Source: CAZRQL01 sp964602415
GTDB lineage: Bacteria; Bacteroidota; Bacteroidia; Cytophagales; Flammeovirgaceae
Length of the DNA: 64,000 nucleotides
NCBI GenBank assembly: GCA_964602415.1
Contig: CAZRQL010000005.1
Location: forward strand, 1-64,000
Reading direction: 5' to 3'
Shown in pieces: positions 42,025 to 51,576 of this stretch; positions within the stretch are counted from its first letter, which is position 1, and each line of letters opens with the position of its first letter. The notes under the pieces are model-generated. The model worked only from the letters and a program-made list of their open reading frames with translations, did no database searches and had not been told where the DNA came from. The translations under genes were made by a program, and so were the position numbers.

Positions 42025-45000
42025 ATGATTAAATTTACTTTACTAAAAAAATTTAGGCATTGGGGTTTGGCCTTTGGGTTACTCCTGTGTATTCACTTGC
42101 CCCAAACGGTTTGGGCGCAAAGGGTGGTTAATGGCATGATAACCGATAAATCAAATGGGCAGCCTTTGGTAGGTGCTTCTATTTTGGTCAAAGGTGAATC
42201 GCGCGGTACTGTTACCGATATTGATGGAAAGTTCTCGCTTGAGGTGGCTGAGGGAGGCACTTTGGTTGTATCTTTTTTAGGTTACAAGACCGTAGAAGTG
42301 GTAGCTGAAGGCAATGAGTTAAATCTGGAATTAAGTGAGGATTTTAGTACCTTAAACGAAGTGGTAGTAGTTGGTTTTGCCATTCAGGAGAAGAAAGAAA
42401 TTTCCGGCAACATCTCCAAAGTAAAGGGCAGCGAACTGACCATGTTCCCCGTAACGAGCTTTGAAACAGCCCTTCAAGGCAAAGCCCCTGGTGTGCAGGT
42501 AATTCAGGGTAGTGGCTTGGCTGGCTCGGGTGCGGTCATCAGGGTACGTGGTATTTCTTCTATTTCGGCAGGCGGTGATCCGCTGTATGTTATTGATGGA
42601 GTGCCTATTACCAACGAGCCTTTTTTAAATGGAAACAGGGGAGCTATGAACTACAACCCTTTGGCTACCATCAACCCCAACGATATTGAGTCGGTAGAAA
42701 TACTCAAAGACGCTTCCGCTCAGGCCATCTATGGCTCTCGCGGTGCAAACGGAGTAATTCTTATTACGACCAAGCGCGGGGCGGCAGGTAAACTGCGGGT
42801 CAATTTTGGGGCACGCTTTGCTACCTCCAACCCAACCCGAATCACTCCTATGCTCAACAACCGTGAATGGTTGCAGCTTTATCAAGAGGCTTGGGAAAAC
42901 GACGGCGGCGTGGGAGCGGCCCCCCTGCCCGGAGGAATCTCATGGGAAGATGCCCGTAAAACCAATACCGATTGGGTGGGGCTTACCACCCGCACCGGGT
43001 TCAAACAAGACTATAACTTGAGTCTTTCTTATGGTACAGAAAAGCTGAAAGCGTATTTTGGTTTCCAAGCCAATGGCAACCAAAGTTATTTGGTGGGCAA
43101 CTCCTACGACAGGCTCAGTTTTCGCGCCAACGTGGATTACGCCATCACCAAAGACTTGAAAGTCAATCTATCCACTTCATACAGCCGAGGCGACAACTGG
43201 CGCGTACCTTCCGCTTGGGACGGCGGATTGGGTGCTGCACTCTCAACGGCTCTGCCTTTCTTTCCTGTCAAAACCAATGACAGCACTTATTTTACCAACG
43301 GCAGCAATCCGGTACGCCAGAGAGATCTGCTCCAATGGAGAACACGAGAAAACAGAACCATCAACTCTGTAAACCTCGACTGGAATACACCTATCAAAAA
43401 TCTATCCCTGACTGGCAATTTTGGGATTGATTACATGGACATGAACGACGAAAAATACACCCCCCGCGATTTGGGTGGTTTTACACACTCCGGCCTTGCC
43501 GAAAGATGGCCTAACTGGGTAACCAATTACAATACCTTTTTGACGGCCAACTACAAATACGACTTATCTGAGCAACACAAACTTAAATTTCAAGTAGGCT
43601 TAGAATACCAGAAAAATACTCGTGAGTTTTACAATTTTATCAATTCCACAGATGCAAATGGGCCTTTTTGGTCTAAACCAAGCTACGGGCCCAATCGAGC
43701 AGACAATAGCCAAGTCGGACAAGAGCAAACATTTAGCTTTTTGGGAAGATTCTTGAGAGCGACCTACTCTTTCAATGACAAACTATTTGTCAATGCCATC
43801 ATGCGGGTGGATGCTTCTTCGCGCTTTGGTAAAAACTTCCGCAATGGCTACTTCCCCTCCATAGGTGCGAGTTATTTGTTGCACAGAGAATCGTTTTTGG
43901 AGTCCTTCGATTGGTTGAGCAATTTGAGGCTTAGAGCTGGCTATGGAGTAACCGGCAACGCCAACGCCCTTCCCGCCAACGCACGCTATTTTATTTTTGC
44001 TAACAACGGACTGCCTTATAACGGAGACCCTGTCATCAATCCCTCTCAGTATGGCAATGATAACCTAAAATGGGAAGTGTCTCGCATGATTGATGCAGGT
44101 GTGGATGTTGGTTTGTTTGACGACCGTATCAAGTTGGATTTTTCTGTGTACCGCAAACGCACCAGCGATGTGCTCATTGCCCGCAAACTCCAACTCTCAA
44201 GCGGATTTGGCGAGCAGTTTACCAACATTGGTGTGATTCAGAACCAAGGCGTGGACATAGCCTTGACTACCCGCAATATAGTAGGCCGCTTCAAATGGAC
44301 TACAGAGTTTGTGATTGGCTGGCTGCGCAATAAAGTGATTGATGTAGGGGCTACGCCTCCTGATGCCATAGCCGGTTCCGGCGATACCCGTGTGGTGGTA
44401 GGCCACCCGGTAGGTGTGAACTTCCTCAACCGATTCCACAGAGTTGACCCCAACAATGGCCTGCCCATCTTTTTGGATAAAGACGGCAACGAAACTTACC
44501 AATTCCGACTCAACGACCGCGTAATTACGGGCAGTGTAGTACCCGATGCGGTCGGTAGCTTTACCAACCGATTTGCTTACAAAGGCTTTGATTTGGAGGT
44601 GTTCTTTACCTACACCATCGGGGGCAACATTTATGACGATGCCGCCAAACGCCAACTGGGTATCGTTTCTGATTGGAACATGCGGCGCGACATCATCGAT
44701 CGTTGGACACAGCCGGGAGACCAAGCCCGTTTCCCACGCCTGACACTCACCCCCCAAACTTACGGAGGATTGCCTTCTTTCTGGAACTTGAACACCACTC
44801 AGTTTTTGTACGATGGTTCATTTTTGCGCTTGCGCAACTTAAGCCTCGGCTATAACCTGCCCAGCTCAAAAATCAGTTCGTTGCGCTTGTCAGGTGTAAG
44901 GGTGTATATTGGGGCATCCAATCTCTTGACTTTCACTCATTATCCGGGCGTAGACCCCGAAATGGCGCGTGATATGGAAGGTATGCAAGGACGCAATATT

Positions 45001-45072
45001 TCTCCCAATGTTACTTATTTGACACCTCCTCAAGAGCGGTCGTTTTATTTTGGTTTCAATGTTCAATTCTAA
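42025..45072 (+). CDS. SusC/RagA TonB-linked outer-membrane transporter
   Basis: A 1015-residue TonB-dependent receptor of the SusC type. A signal peptide (cut near TVWAQ) is followed by a carboxypeptidase-regulatory-like beta domain (about 34-110, with TDKSNGQPLVGASILVKG), a TonB-box/plug region (VRGISSISAGGDPLYVIDG, about 175-195; SIEILKDASA-type VEILKDASAQAIYGSRG, about 225-240) and the 22-strand barrel ending YFGFNVQF. It imports oligosaccharides bound by SusD. The barrel is short of the RagA norm but complete. It leads the operon of five genes. Confidence 0.96.
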   Translation: MIKFTLLKKFRHWGLAFGLLLCIHLPQTVWAQRVVNGMITDKSNGQPLVGASILVKGESRGTVTDIDGKFSLEVAEGGTLVVSFLGYKTVEVVAEGNELNLELSEDFSTLNEVVVVGFAIQEKKEISGNISKVKGSELTMFPVTSFETALQGKAPGVQVIQGSGLAGSGAVIRVRGISSISAGGDPLYVIDGVPITNEPFLNGNRGAMNYNPLATINPNDIESVEILKDASAQAIYGSRGANGVILITTKRGAAGKLRVNFGARFATSNPTRITPMLNNREWLQLYQEAWENDGGVGAAPLPGGISWEDARKTNTDWVGLTTRTGFKQDYNLSLSYGTEKLKAYFGFQANGNQSYLVGNSYDRLSFRANVDYAITKDLKVNLSTSYSRGDNWRVPSAWDGGLGAALSTALPFFPVKTNDSTYFTNGSNPVRQRDLLQWRTRENRTINSVNLDWNTPIKNLSLTGNFGIDYMDMNDEKYTPRDLGGFTHSGLAERWPNWVTNYNTFLTANYKYDLSEQHKLKFQVGLEYQKNTREFYNFINSTDANGPFWSKPSYGPNRADNSQVGQEQTFSFLGRFLRATYSFNDKLFVNAIMRVDASSRFGKNFRNGYFPSIGASYLLHRESFLESFDWLSNLRLRAGYGVTGNANALPANARYFIFANNGLPYNGDPVINPSQYGNDNLKWEVSRMIDAGVDVGLFDDRIKLDFSVYRKRTSDVLIARKLQLSSGFGEQFTNIGVIQNQGVDIALTTRNIVGRFKWTTEFVIGWLRNKVIDVGATPPDAIAGSGDTRVVVGHPVGVNFLNRFHRVDPNNGLPIFLDKDGNETYQFRLNDRVITGSVVPDAVGSFTNRFAYKGFDLEVFFTYTIGGNIYDDAAKRQLGIVSDWNMRRDIIDRWTQPGDQARFPRLTLTPQTYGGLPSFWNLNTTQFLYDGSFLRLRNLSLGYNLPSSKISSLRLSGVRVYIGASNLLTFTHYPGVDPEMARDMEGMQGRNISPNVTYLTPPQERSFYFGFNVQF

Positions 45073-45083
45073 TCTCTAAACCC

Positions 45084-46478
45084 ATGAAATACATTTTGAA
45101 AATATACTTCGTAGTTGCTGCTTTTGCGCTTGTCTCCTGTGAAATGGAATTCAAGCCCGGCAATGCACTATTGGCAGAAGATGCTGTCAAAACCCCTGAA
45201 GATGTACAGGCTGTTTTGGTAGGGGCTTATAGCGCGATGCGCGAAAACTTTTTGGATGGAAGATTCCAGCTTTTTGCCGAAGTGATGGGCGATAACATCA
45301 ACGGAATACCCGGGGCACTCAACAACGCCGATTATTTGGCATTCTACAACAAGTCCACAAGCTATTTTACCGGATACACCCAAAACTCCTATGGCAACCC
45401 CTTCCGTGCCATCAACCGCGCCAATACCGCTTTTGCTTATGCAGCCTCTGTTGGCGGAATGACAGAAGAGAACCGCAAAAAAATCCAAGCAGAGGCACGT
45501 TTTGTAAGAGCTGTCTGTCATTTTGAAGTGGTCAGGCTTTTTGCTCAGCCTTATGGATTTACCCCCGACAACTCGCATTTGGGCATTACCGTGAGAACCG
45601 ATTTTACCGATGTACTCAATAGCCGGAACCGCAACACCGTCAAAGAAGTGTACGACCAAATATTGACTGACTTGCGCATAGCCGCCGCCAACCTACCCGA
45701 AACCAACGGCAACTACGCTTCCAAGTACGCGGCTCAGGCTTATTTGGCCAAGGTCTTCTTCCAAATGAACCGCTTCGATAGTGCGGCCTTTTATGCCGAG
45801 TCGGTTGTCAAAAGCGGTAAATACACCCTTGACACCGATATGATGAACCGCTTTTCGACCAATGTATCCCCTGAGACCATCTTCGGACTCATCAGCACAG
45901 ACAACACCAACCGTGCTTCGGCTGTTTTTGGAGACTTGAGAAGCGATTTAGCCAACAACCAGTTGCCTACTTTGAAATTTACTAAAGCCTTATACAACCT
46001 CTACGAGGATACAGATGTGCGTAAAAACTGGTTTGTAGTCAGAAACGAGGGTGGCAATGAGTTTATACTTATCAACCGTTTTGACGGGGATTATATCAAC
46101 GTAGCCCTGACGCACTTGACTGAGATGTTGCTCATCCACGCCGAGGCACTGGCCGCTTCCAAAAACTCAATTACCTCAGAAGCAGTGGCTTCTTTGAACT
46201 TGATACGCAGCCGCGCAGGCCTAAGTGCTTACTCAGCTACCGGCAAAACGCTCAACAACTTTTTGGATGAGGTGCGCTTGCAACGCCGTTTGGAAATGGT
46301 GGGTGAAGGAGCGCGTTTTCATGATTTGCGTCGCCGCTGTATGCTGGACAGAAGTTTGACCATACGCGGAGCCAAATGCGATTGCGATGGTATGGCTGTC
46401 CAATTCCCTGACAATGAGATAGCCGGTGCGGGAGGCCCTGCCTTTTTCACTCCTAACGCCGAAGGCAATTGCTACTAA
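45084..46478 (+). CDS. SusD-like nutrient-binding lipoprotein
   Basis: A 464-residue SusD/RagB family lipoprotein, lipidated at the Cys of ALVSC (Cys19). It has the helical TPR-like core (EARFVRAVCHFEVVRLFAQPYG, about 135-155, and YLAKVFFQMNRFDSAAFYAE) and a C-terminal region with LNLIRSRAGL and LQRRLEMVGEGARFHDLRR, both family signatures. It caps the SusC barrel and binds starch fragments. The tail has a small CDCDG cysteine cluster unlike usual SusD ends. It is 11 bp after susC and is followed by a strong hairpin. Confidence 0.95.
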   Translation: MKYILKIYFVVAAFALVSCEMEFKPGNALLAEDAVKTPEDVQAVLVGAYSAMRENFLDGRFQLFAEVMGDNINGIPGALNNADYLAFYNKSTSYFTGYTQNSYGNPFRAINRANTAFAYAASVGGMTEENRKKIQAEARFVRAVCHFEVVRLFAQPYGFTPDNSHLGITVRTDFTDVLNSRNRNTVKEVYDQILTDLRIAAANLPETNGNYASKYAAQAYLAKVFFQMNRFDSAAFYAESVVKSGKYTLDTDMMNRFSTNVSPETIFGLISTDNTNRASAVFGDLRSDLANNQLPTLKFTKALYNLYEDTDVRKNWFVVRNEGGNEFILINRFDGDYINVALTHLTEMLLIHAEALAASKNSITSEAVASLNLIRSRAGLSAYSATGKTLNNFLDEVRLQRRLEMVGEGARFHDLRRRCMLDRSLTIRGAKCDCDGMAVQFPDNEIAGAGGPAFFTPNAEGNCY

Positions 46479-46487
46479 AAGAAACCC

Positions 46488-46529
46488 GATTTGGCGGCTA
46501 AATAAGACCTCATATTTAGCTGCCAAATC
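46488..46529 (+). promoter_or_regulatory. 17-bp hairpin after susD
   Basis: The arms 46488-46504 and 46513-46529 pair over 17 bases with a single G-U pair around an 8-nt loop, beginning 9 nt after the susD stop. There is no T tract after it, so it is more likely an mRNA stabiliser or processing block than a terminator, lowering expression of the three downstream genes relative to SusC and SusD. Confidence 0.7.
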
Positions 46530-46559
46530 AATTAATCCTGTGTCTTAAAAAAAACTATT

Positions 46560-47054
46560 ATGAAAATGTATAGAATTTTAGCAGTATCGTTGGCCATTTT
46601 GGCTTACGGCTGCACCCCCGAAAAATTCGGGGATTTGAATCCGCCTTTCAATAGAAAGGCGCAGATGGTTGGCGAATGGCAGGTGGCACGAGTAGTGCAG
46701 ATTGACGAGCAAGAAGAGCGAGAGGAGTTCAAAACCTTTGATATTACCAACAAGTTTGATTTTTCGGCTATTAGCCTCAAATTACAGGCAGATGGGAACT
46801 TTAGTATTACTACAGGCACAGCTCCACAGTTTTTGGCCGCTTTTACCTCAGGGACTTGGGAACTGGACAGTGAGGTACAGCCAAGCAAGATTATGTTCAA
46901 AAGCGGCTCAGAGCAATCGGGGTTAAATCTTTCCAGCCTTAACCAACTCACAGAAGGAGGCAAACTCAACATCAAGTTTACCCGTGAAGTTAAATTGGAT
47001 GGTGAAAAATTGACTCCTGTTTTGAGCTATCAATATGTATTCATAAAAAAATAA
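46560..47054 (+). CDS. DUF5004-like lipoprotein
   Basis: A 164-residue lipoprotein with the lipobox AYGC (Cys18), followed by TPEKFGDLNPP and a lipocalin-like beta region: VGEWQVARVVQID, then FSITTGTAPQFL and SGTWELDSE. This matches the small DUF5004 family found in Bacteroidota polysaccharide loci; its role is unknown and probably structural or ligand-binding on the cell surface. It lies third in the sus operon after the hairpin. Confidence 0.75.
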   Translation: MKMYRILAVSLAILAYGCTPEKFGDLNPPFNRKAQMVGEWQVARVVQIDEQEEREEFKTFDITNKFDFSAISLKLQADGNFSITTGTAPQFLAAFTSGTWELDSEVQPSKIMFKSGSEQSGLNLSSLNQLTEGGKLNIKFTREVKLDGEKLTPVLSYQYVFIKK

Positions 47055-47063
47055 CACATTACT

Positions 47064-47873
47064 ATGAAGAGATTTATTTTTATTTTAACCATTGGGTTGT
47101 TTTTGAGTGGTTACGGCTTTGCTCAAAACTCCAATGCCAATATTTCTGCTGTTCCTTTTCCTTTTACGGGAGACGATGAAATTACCATCACTATAGAGGT
47201 CTTGGACGGTAAACTTAAAGGCTATACCGGCGATGTATGGCTTTGGGCTTGGGCACCCGGTGTGGGTGATGCGCCTTCAAATGAAAATCCCGCCGCTTCT
47301 CGTGCAGAACCCGCAAAACTTACCCGCGTAGCCACTGATAAATATCAAATTACCATGACACCTTCTAAGTTTTATGGCTTGAGTGCTTTGAAACTGGCCT
47401 CTGCCGGCAAGCTGGGTATGATTGCGAAAGGCCGCGATTGGGGCGATGGGCAGACAGTGGATTTGTCTTTGGCCATCAACCCTCCTAAGTTTGAAAGCCC
47501 TGTGGTGCGCGCATTTCCTAAGGCTTTTACGGCTCAAGACATTATAACAATTTTCTATGACCCCAAATTGGATGTTGATGATGAAGGAAAATCTAAAGCA
47601 ATTCCTGTGCCCTACTTGTCCATATCTTTGGAAGGTGTTGATGCCAATGGGGCAGCTCTTTTCCCCGAAAACTATGAAGTTCCTATCAATGACAAAGTCA
47701 AAATGGTAGCTGAACCTAATGGCACATTCTCACTCACCTTTGTTCCCAATCGCCTTTTCAATATTACCAAAGGCGAAAAAATAACCAAAATCTTTATTGC
47801 TGCTCAAAGTTTGGACGGCAGTAAGTTTACCCCTGCTCCCCCCACACCACCTATTGAAGTTAAAGTTTACTAA
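47064..47873 (+). CDS. Secreted beta-sandwich protein of the sus operon (DUF4961-like)
   Basis: A 269-residue exported protein (signal cut after YGFAQ, no lipobox) with two beta-sandwich parts: an N-terminal PFTGDDEITITIEVLDGKL / GDVWLWAWAPG segment and a second AFTAQDIITIFYDPKL / ISLEGVDANG segment. The spacing and aromatic strand pattern resemble carbohydrate-binding modules and the DUF4961 family of starch loci, from memory rather than a search. It probably binds starch outside the cell. It is 9 bp after the DUF5004-like gene. Confidence 0.7.
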   Translation: MKRFIFILTIGLFLSGYGFAQNSNANISAVPFPFTGDDEITITIEVLDGKLKGYTGDVWLWAWAPGVGDAPSNENPAASRAEPAKLTRVATDKYQITMTPSKFYGLSALKLASAGKLGMIAKGRDWGDGQTVDLSLAINPPKFESPVVRAFPKAFTAQDIITIFYDPKLDVDDEGKSKAIPVPYLSISLEGVDANGAALFPENYEVPINDKVKMVAEPNGTFSLTFVPNRLFNITKGEKITKIFIAAQSLDGSKFTPAPPTPPIEVKVY

Positions 47874-47885
47874 ATTGAATTCACA

Positions 47886-49499
47886 ATGAAAAAGATAATT
47901 ATTTTCAGTCTGGCGGCCTCAATGGTTTTGTTTTTGGCTTGCCAACCAAAACGCGAGCTCAACGGCCCTCTCAAAGAAGGCCTGTATGAGCCTACGCTCG
48001 TTACCCCACTCAATAATGCACAGGTGGCTCTCAACTCACTTGACAAACAAGGCAAACTCGTGATTGCTTGGACGGCTGCCCAGTCAGGCCTCAATTCACC
48101 GGTTACCTATAAGTTTGTGTTGGACAGACCTAACGGCGACTTTTCTTTACCGCTTATAGAGCTTCCGTCCGACAACAATGGTACTGCCACTACGCTGACT
48201 GTAACCCAAGAAGCACTCGAAAACCTGCTCGCTCAGTTGCAAGTGCCCAAAGACACATTTGCCACCTTCAAGTGGAATGTTGTAGCCAACAATGGCACTA
48301 TCTCTAAAAAAGCAGAACAATCTTTTTTGGTTTCTTTTAAGCGGTTTACGGATGCAGTGGGAGTTTTTAATTTACTCTCACCACCCAACGGGTTTTCTTT
48401 AAATCTCAATTCGGGGACTCCTACAGCCCAAGTGAGCATCTCATGGGAAGCGGCTCCCTCCGGATTGGGCACAGCCCCAACCTATGAATGGCTTGCCGAC
48501 TTGCCCAATGGAGACTTTTCTGCCCCAAAGCTCACCATCAAATCAGACAACAACGGCGCAGACAATAAACTCACCCTCACCCAAAAAGATTTGGATGATG
48601 CACTGGGTAGCATCGGGATACCCGAAAAAACACGCGCTAATGTGATTTGGACAGTTCGTGCCACCGCAGGAAAAGCGACCAACTTGGCCGCAGCACCTTT
48701 TGCTATCTCAATAGGCCGTTTTGGGTTGGGTATTCCCGTAACTTTCAAAGTTTGGGTTCCCAAATTCACCCCGGCCAATCTGGATGTTTTCTTTGCAGGT
48801 GAGTTCGGATTTTTAGGGGCAGGCTTTGCCAATTGGCAACAGCCCGGCACCAACGCAAACCTTAAACTGACCAACAACGGCGATGGCAGTCATTCTATCA
48901 CTATCTTGATGCAACAAGGCAACGCCTTCAATTTCAAATGCTTTTTGGCCACAACTGCCGCACCCAACTGGAGCAACGGCGAGCGCAAGTTTCGCATGAG
49001 AGAAGGAAAGCCTGAAGCAACCGGCGATGGCACAGACCGCCGCTTTGAGTTTGACGGCGTAAAAACCCAAGTGGAACTCTTTGTTCAGTCTTGGGAGGGA
49101 TTTGACCCTAATCTACTTGTTTTGGAGATGACCCCCGGTGTCAACGCCGCCATTCCTGCAGGCAAGGATGTGTTTGTAGCGGGAGAATGGGGCTTCCTTT
49201 CAGAGTTCTATGCTTCGCCCAATTACGCCAATTGGCAAGAGCCCGGCACCAACGCCAGTTTGAAAATGACCCTTGACCAAGGTAAATACTACTTTATTTT
49301 TCCGTCCAAAACCGGTTTAAGTTTTCAGTATAAATATTTCTTGGCTACCACAGACGCTCCAAACTGGGGGAACGGAGAGCAACGTATCGAAGCGGGTAAT
49401 TGTGTAGGTCTGGCTGGAAATAGGTCTTTCAACTTAGTGGTTGATCAATCTGTTTATAGTGATGCGGTAGAGGTTTGGGAAGGATTCTGTCCAAAATAA
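47886..49499 (+). CDS. SusE-like starch-binding lipoprotein
   Basis: A 537-residue lipoprotein (lipobox FLAC, Cys19). It has two SusE-type Ig-like repeats (about 35-150, with VTPLNNAQVAL, and about 158-280, with LSPPNGFSLNLN), then two starch-binding modules starting near 300 and 425. The modules share the repeated pattern (F)AGE(F/W)GFL...NWQ(Q/E)PGTNA and KCFLATTAAPNW / KYFLATTDAPNWGNGE; their Trp residues would stack on glucan rings. It would hold starch at the cell surface for SusCD. It is last in the operon and followed by a terminator. Confidence 0.88.
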   Translation: MKKIIIFSLAASMVLFLACQPKRELNGPLKEGLYEPTLVTPLNNAQVALNSLDKQGKLVIAWTAAQSGLNSPVTYKFVLDRPNGDFSLPLIELPSDNNGTATTLTVTQEALENLLAQLQVPKDTFATFKWNVVANNGTISKKAEQSFLVSFKRFTDAVGVFNLLSPPNGFSLNLNSGTPTAQVSISWEAAPSGLGTAPTYEWLADLPNGDFSAPKLTIKSDNNGADNKLTLTQKDLDDALGSIGIPEKTRANVIWTVRATAGKATNLAAAPFAISIGRFGLGIPVTFKVWVPKFTPANLDVFFAGEFGFLGAGFANWQQPGTNANLKLTNNGDGSHSITILMQQGNAFNFKCFLATTAAPNWSNGERKFRMREGKPEATGDGTDRRFEFDGVKTQVELFVQSWEGFDPNLLVLEMTPGVNAAIPAGKDVFVAGEWGFLSEFYASPNYANWQEPGTNASLKMTLDQGKYYFIFPSKTGLSFQYKYFLATTDAPNWGNGEQRIEAGNCVGLAGNRSFNLVVDQSVYSDAVEVWEGFCPK

Positions 49500-49529
49500 C
49501 ACTTTAGTTACTTTTTTTGCTATGTTGTA

Positions 49530-49563
49530 ACCCAAAAGGCTTCGGTTTTTTGGGTCTTTTTTT
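49530..49563 (+). terminator. Terminator of the sus operon
   Basis: ACCCAAAA pairs with TTTTGGGT around a GGCTTCGGTT loop and is followed by CTTTTTTT. It lies 31 bp after the SusE-like stop. The rest of the gap up to 49770 is AT-rich without a gene. Confidence 0.82.
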
Positions 49564-49770
49564 GCTGAAAATTAGATGATTGGCTCTGGAAGTTTTGAAC
49601 TGTTAATAACTCTAAAACAAAACAGAAAGAATTTATTTTCAACTTATTGGTTTTAAACTATTTATTTATGTGCCTCTTGTGTATAAAGGATAATTTAAAA
49701 TATTTTTTTCAAGAGTCAATAAATCTTTAGGGTACTTGTTGCGTTTATCTCAATGTTAAATTATTGTTAC

Positions 49771-50154
49771 ATGAAAATTACTTATTTTGTTTTTTTGCTC
49801 TTTGCCTTGTTTGCTTGTGAGTCCAAACCCACTAACCTACTTTCTCCCGAAAAGCTTTCAGATATTCAAATTGATCTACAACTCGCCGAGACAAGGGTAT
49901 ATCGCTATGCTTTGCCTTACGAACTTGCTTCTCAGACATTTAAAAGACTTCAAAAAGAAGTGTTTGCCAAGCATAAGATAGATAGCGCAACTTATTACAG
50001 CAGCTACAACTACTACCTGAACAACAACACAAAGACCATTGAAAAAATTTATCAGCGCACATCTGATTCGCTGGAGGCTTTGCAGAGGAGAGTGGCTGAA
50101 AAAGAAAAATCTACTTCTTCAAAAGATAATATACAAGCTATTAAAATTCATTGA
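49771..50154 (+). CDS. DUF4296 lipoprotein
   Basis: A 127-residue lipoprotein starting MKITYFVFLLFALFAC with Cys16 lipidated. The mature helical protein has LLSPEKLSDIQIDLQLAET, a KHKIDSATYYSSYNYYLNN block (about 65-85) and a closing helix, matching DUF4296, a small Bacteroidota family of unknown function. The frame reaches to 49753, but ATG 49771 gives the clean signal. Its stop is 1 bp from the nuoA stop on the other strand. Confidence 0.82.
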   Translation: MKITYFVFLLFALFACESKPTNLLSPEKLSDIQIDLQLAETRVYRYALPYELASQTFKRLQKEVFAKHKIDSATYYSSYNYYLNNNTKTIEKIYQRTSDSLEALQRRVAEKEKSTSSKDNIQAIKIH

Positions 50155-50155
50155 G

Positions 50156-50587
50156 TTAGCTTTTTGAGTTGAATTTTAAATACAACTCTTTAGGGACTTT
50201 ACTCTCAAAAGTGTAGGGTCGGTTTTGCGCTTTTTGCCACTGTAAGAAGCCTTTTTTCCAAGCATAAACCAACCCTACCACCAACAACAACATAAATGCG
50301 ATGACCTCTATCAAAATCCATTTTGCCAAACTGCCTCCCAGTGCATAAACAAAGGGCAATAAAAAAATAAGTTCTACTTCAAAGAGCACAAACAACACGG
50401 CATAGCCATAGAACCTGTAATTGAAAGGCATCCAAGCAGTGCCGACCGTATCCTCACCGCTTTCATAAGTGCTGAGTTTTTCGCGATTGGGTCTATTGGG
50501 TCTCAGCAGCTTAGAAACCAAGAAAGCCACCGCCACAAACAGCGATGAGGCCAGCACAAAAAACAAAATACCTTCTAAGGCTTTCAT
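50156..50587 (-). CDS. nuoA: NADH-quinone oxidoreductase subunit A
   Basis: A 143-residue membrane subunit of complex I with three helices (about 5-25, 62-85 and 92-112) and the conserved loop RPNRPNREKLSTYESGEDTVG (about 29-48), then the FNYRFY and EVELIFLLPF segments typical of NuoA. It helps form the quinone-channel hinge. Its ATG overlaps the phoH TGA (ATGA), so it is translated from the phoH message. No other nuo gene is in the window, which is unusual since nuoA usually leads the nuo operon. Confidence 0.94.
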   Translation of the reverse strand: MKALEGILFFVLASSLFVAVAFLVSKLLRPNRPNREKLSTYESGEDTVGTAWMPFNYRFYGYAVLFVLFEVELIFLLPFVYALGGSLAKWILIEVIAFMLLLVVGLVYAWKKGFLQWQKAQNRPYTFESKVPKELYLKFNSKS

Positions 50588-51564
50588 GGGCGGTCGTAGC
50601 GATGAGAGTCTGTGTATTGGTCGTAAGCTGAAATGATGCTGCGCACCAGCCTATGACGCACCACATCGCGGGCACTCATGTGCACAAACCCAACTTCGGG
50701 AACGTCTTTGAGCACTTCGATAGCTTCAACAAGCCCCGAACGTACTTTTTTGGGTAGGTCTATTTGCGTTAAGTCTCCGGTGATAATCATTTTTGAGCCG
50801 GGACCCAATCTGGTGAGGAACATCTTCATCTGCATAGAGGTCGTATTTTGGGCTTCATCCAACAGCACAAAGGCTTTGTGCAAAGTCCTGCCCCTCATAA
50901 AAGCCAGCGGGGCAATTTCTATGAAGTTGTTTTCTATGTAAAATTTCAGTTTGTCTGCCGATAGCATATCCTCAAGTGCATCGTAAACAGGACGCAGATA
51001 AGGGTCTATCTTCTCTTTGAGGTCGCCGGGCAAAAATCCCAGATTTTCCCCTGCCTCCACCGCCGGACGGGTGATAATAATTTTTTTGACCTCTTTGTTT
51101 TTCAAAGCCCTTACAGCCAGAGCAACAGCTACATAGGTTTTGCCCGTGCCGGCTGGCCCCAATGCAAACACCAAATCGTGCTCGAACACGGCTTTGACCA
51201 ATTTTTCTTGGTTTTCGTTGCGGGGGCGAATAGAAACCCCTCCGTTGCCAAAAAAAATGGCCTCCTCAGAAATCGGCAAATAAGAATCTGCACCGTTTTG
51301 GGTCATGTAGCTCCGAACGTTGTCCAGCGTTACTTGCCCGTAGCGGTGATAGTGAGCTATCAAGTTGTTGAACAGGGTATTGATAGAAACTATCTCAGTG
51401 GAATTGCCTTGAATTCGGATTTCATTGCCACGAGACAAAATCTTGCAGCGCGGGTAACCCTGCGCAATCTCTTTGATGTTGATGTTTTCTACCCCCAGAA
51501 AGTCTATCAGGGAAATGCCCTCCAGAGGGATGGTTTTTTCGATAAGATGCTCTATAACTTTCAA
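50584..51564 (-). CDS. phoH: PhoH-family ATPase
   Basis: A 326-residue PhoH-like protein: an N-terminal KH-like region (about 1-100, with the EIRIQGN segment) and an RNA-helicase-like P-loop ATPase with Walker A GPAGTGKT (136-143), IITRPAVEAGENLGFLPGD, and Walker B FVLLDEAQN (232-240), then the SKMIITGDLTQID motif. Family members are linked to RNA metabolism near ybeY. The start is TTG at 51564: a stop lies two codons upstream and the next Met is deep inside the domain. ybeY is not adjacent; nuoA follows with overlap. Confidence 0.92.
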   Translation of the reverse strand: MKVIEHLIEKTIPLEGISLIDFLGVENINIKEIAQGYPRCKILSRGNEIRIQGNSTEIVSINTLFNNLIAHYHRYGQVTLDNVRSYMTQNGADSYLPISEEAIFFGNGGVSIRPRNENQEKLVKAVFEHDLVFALGPAGTGKTYVAVALAVRALKNKEVKKIIITRPAVEAGENLGFLPGDLKEKIDPYLRPVYDALEDMLSADKLKFYIENNFIEIAPLAFMRGRTLHKAFVLLDEAQNTTSMQMKMFLTRLGPGSKMIITGDLTQIDLPKKVRSGLVEAIEVLKDVPEVGFVHMSARDVVRHRLVRSIISAYDQYTDSHRYDRP

Positions 51565-51576
51565 TTTTTATTTGAA

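Noticed and set aside
20886..49771. ATAATTGTTACATTTT shared by 20886-20901 and 22558-22573, and ATGTTAAAT(A/T)ATTGTTACA at 22551 and 49753
   Set aside because: In DNA this AT-rich, 16-19-bp matches with a mismatch are expected by chance at about this number in 64 kb, and their positions relative to gene starts differ. They could be tested genome-wide but are not reported as an element.
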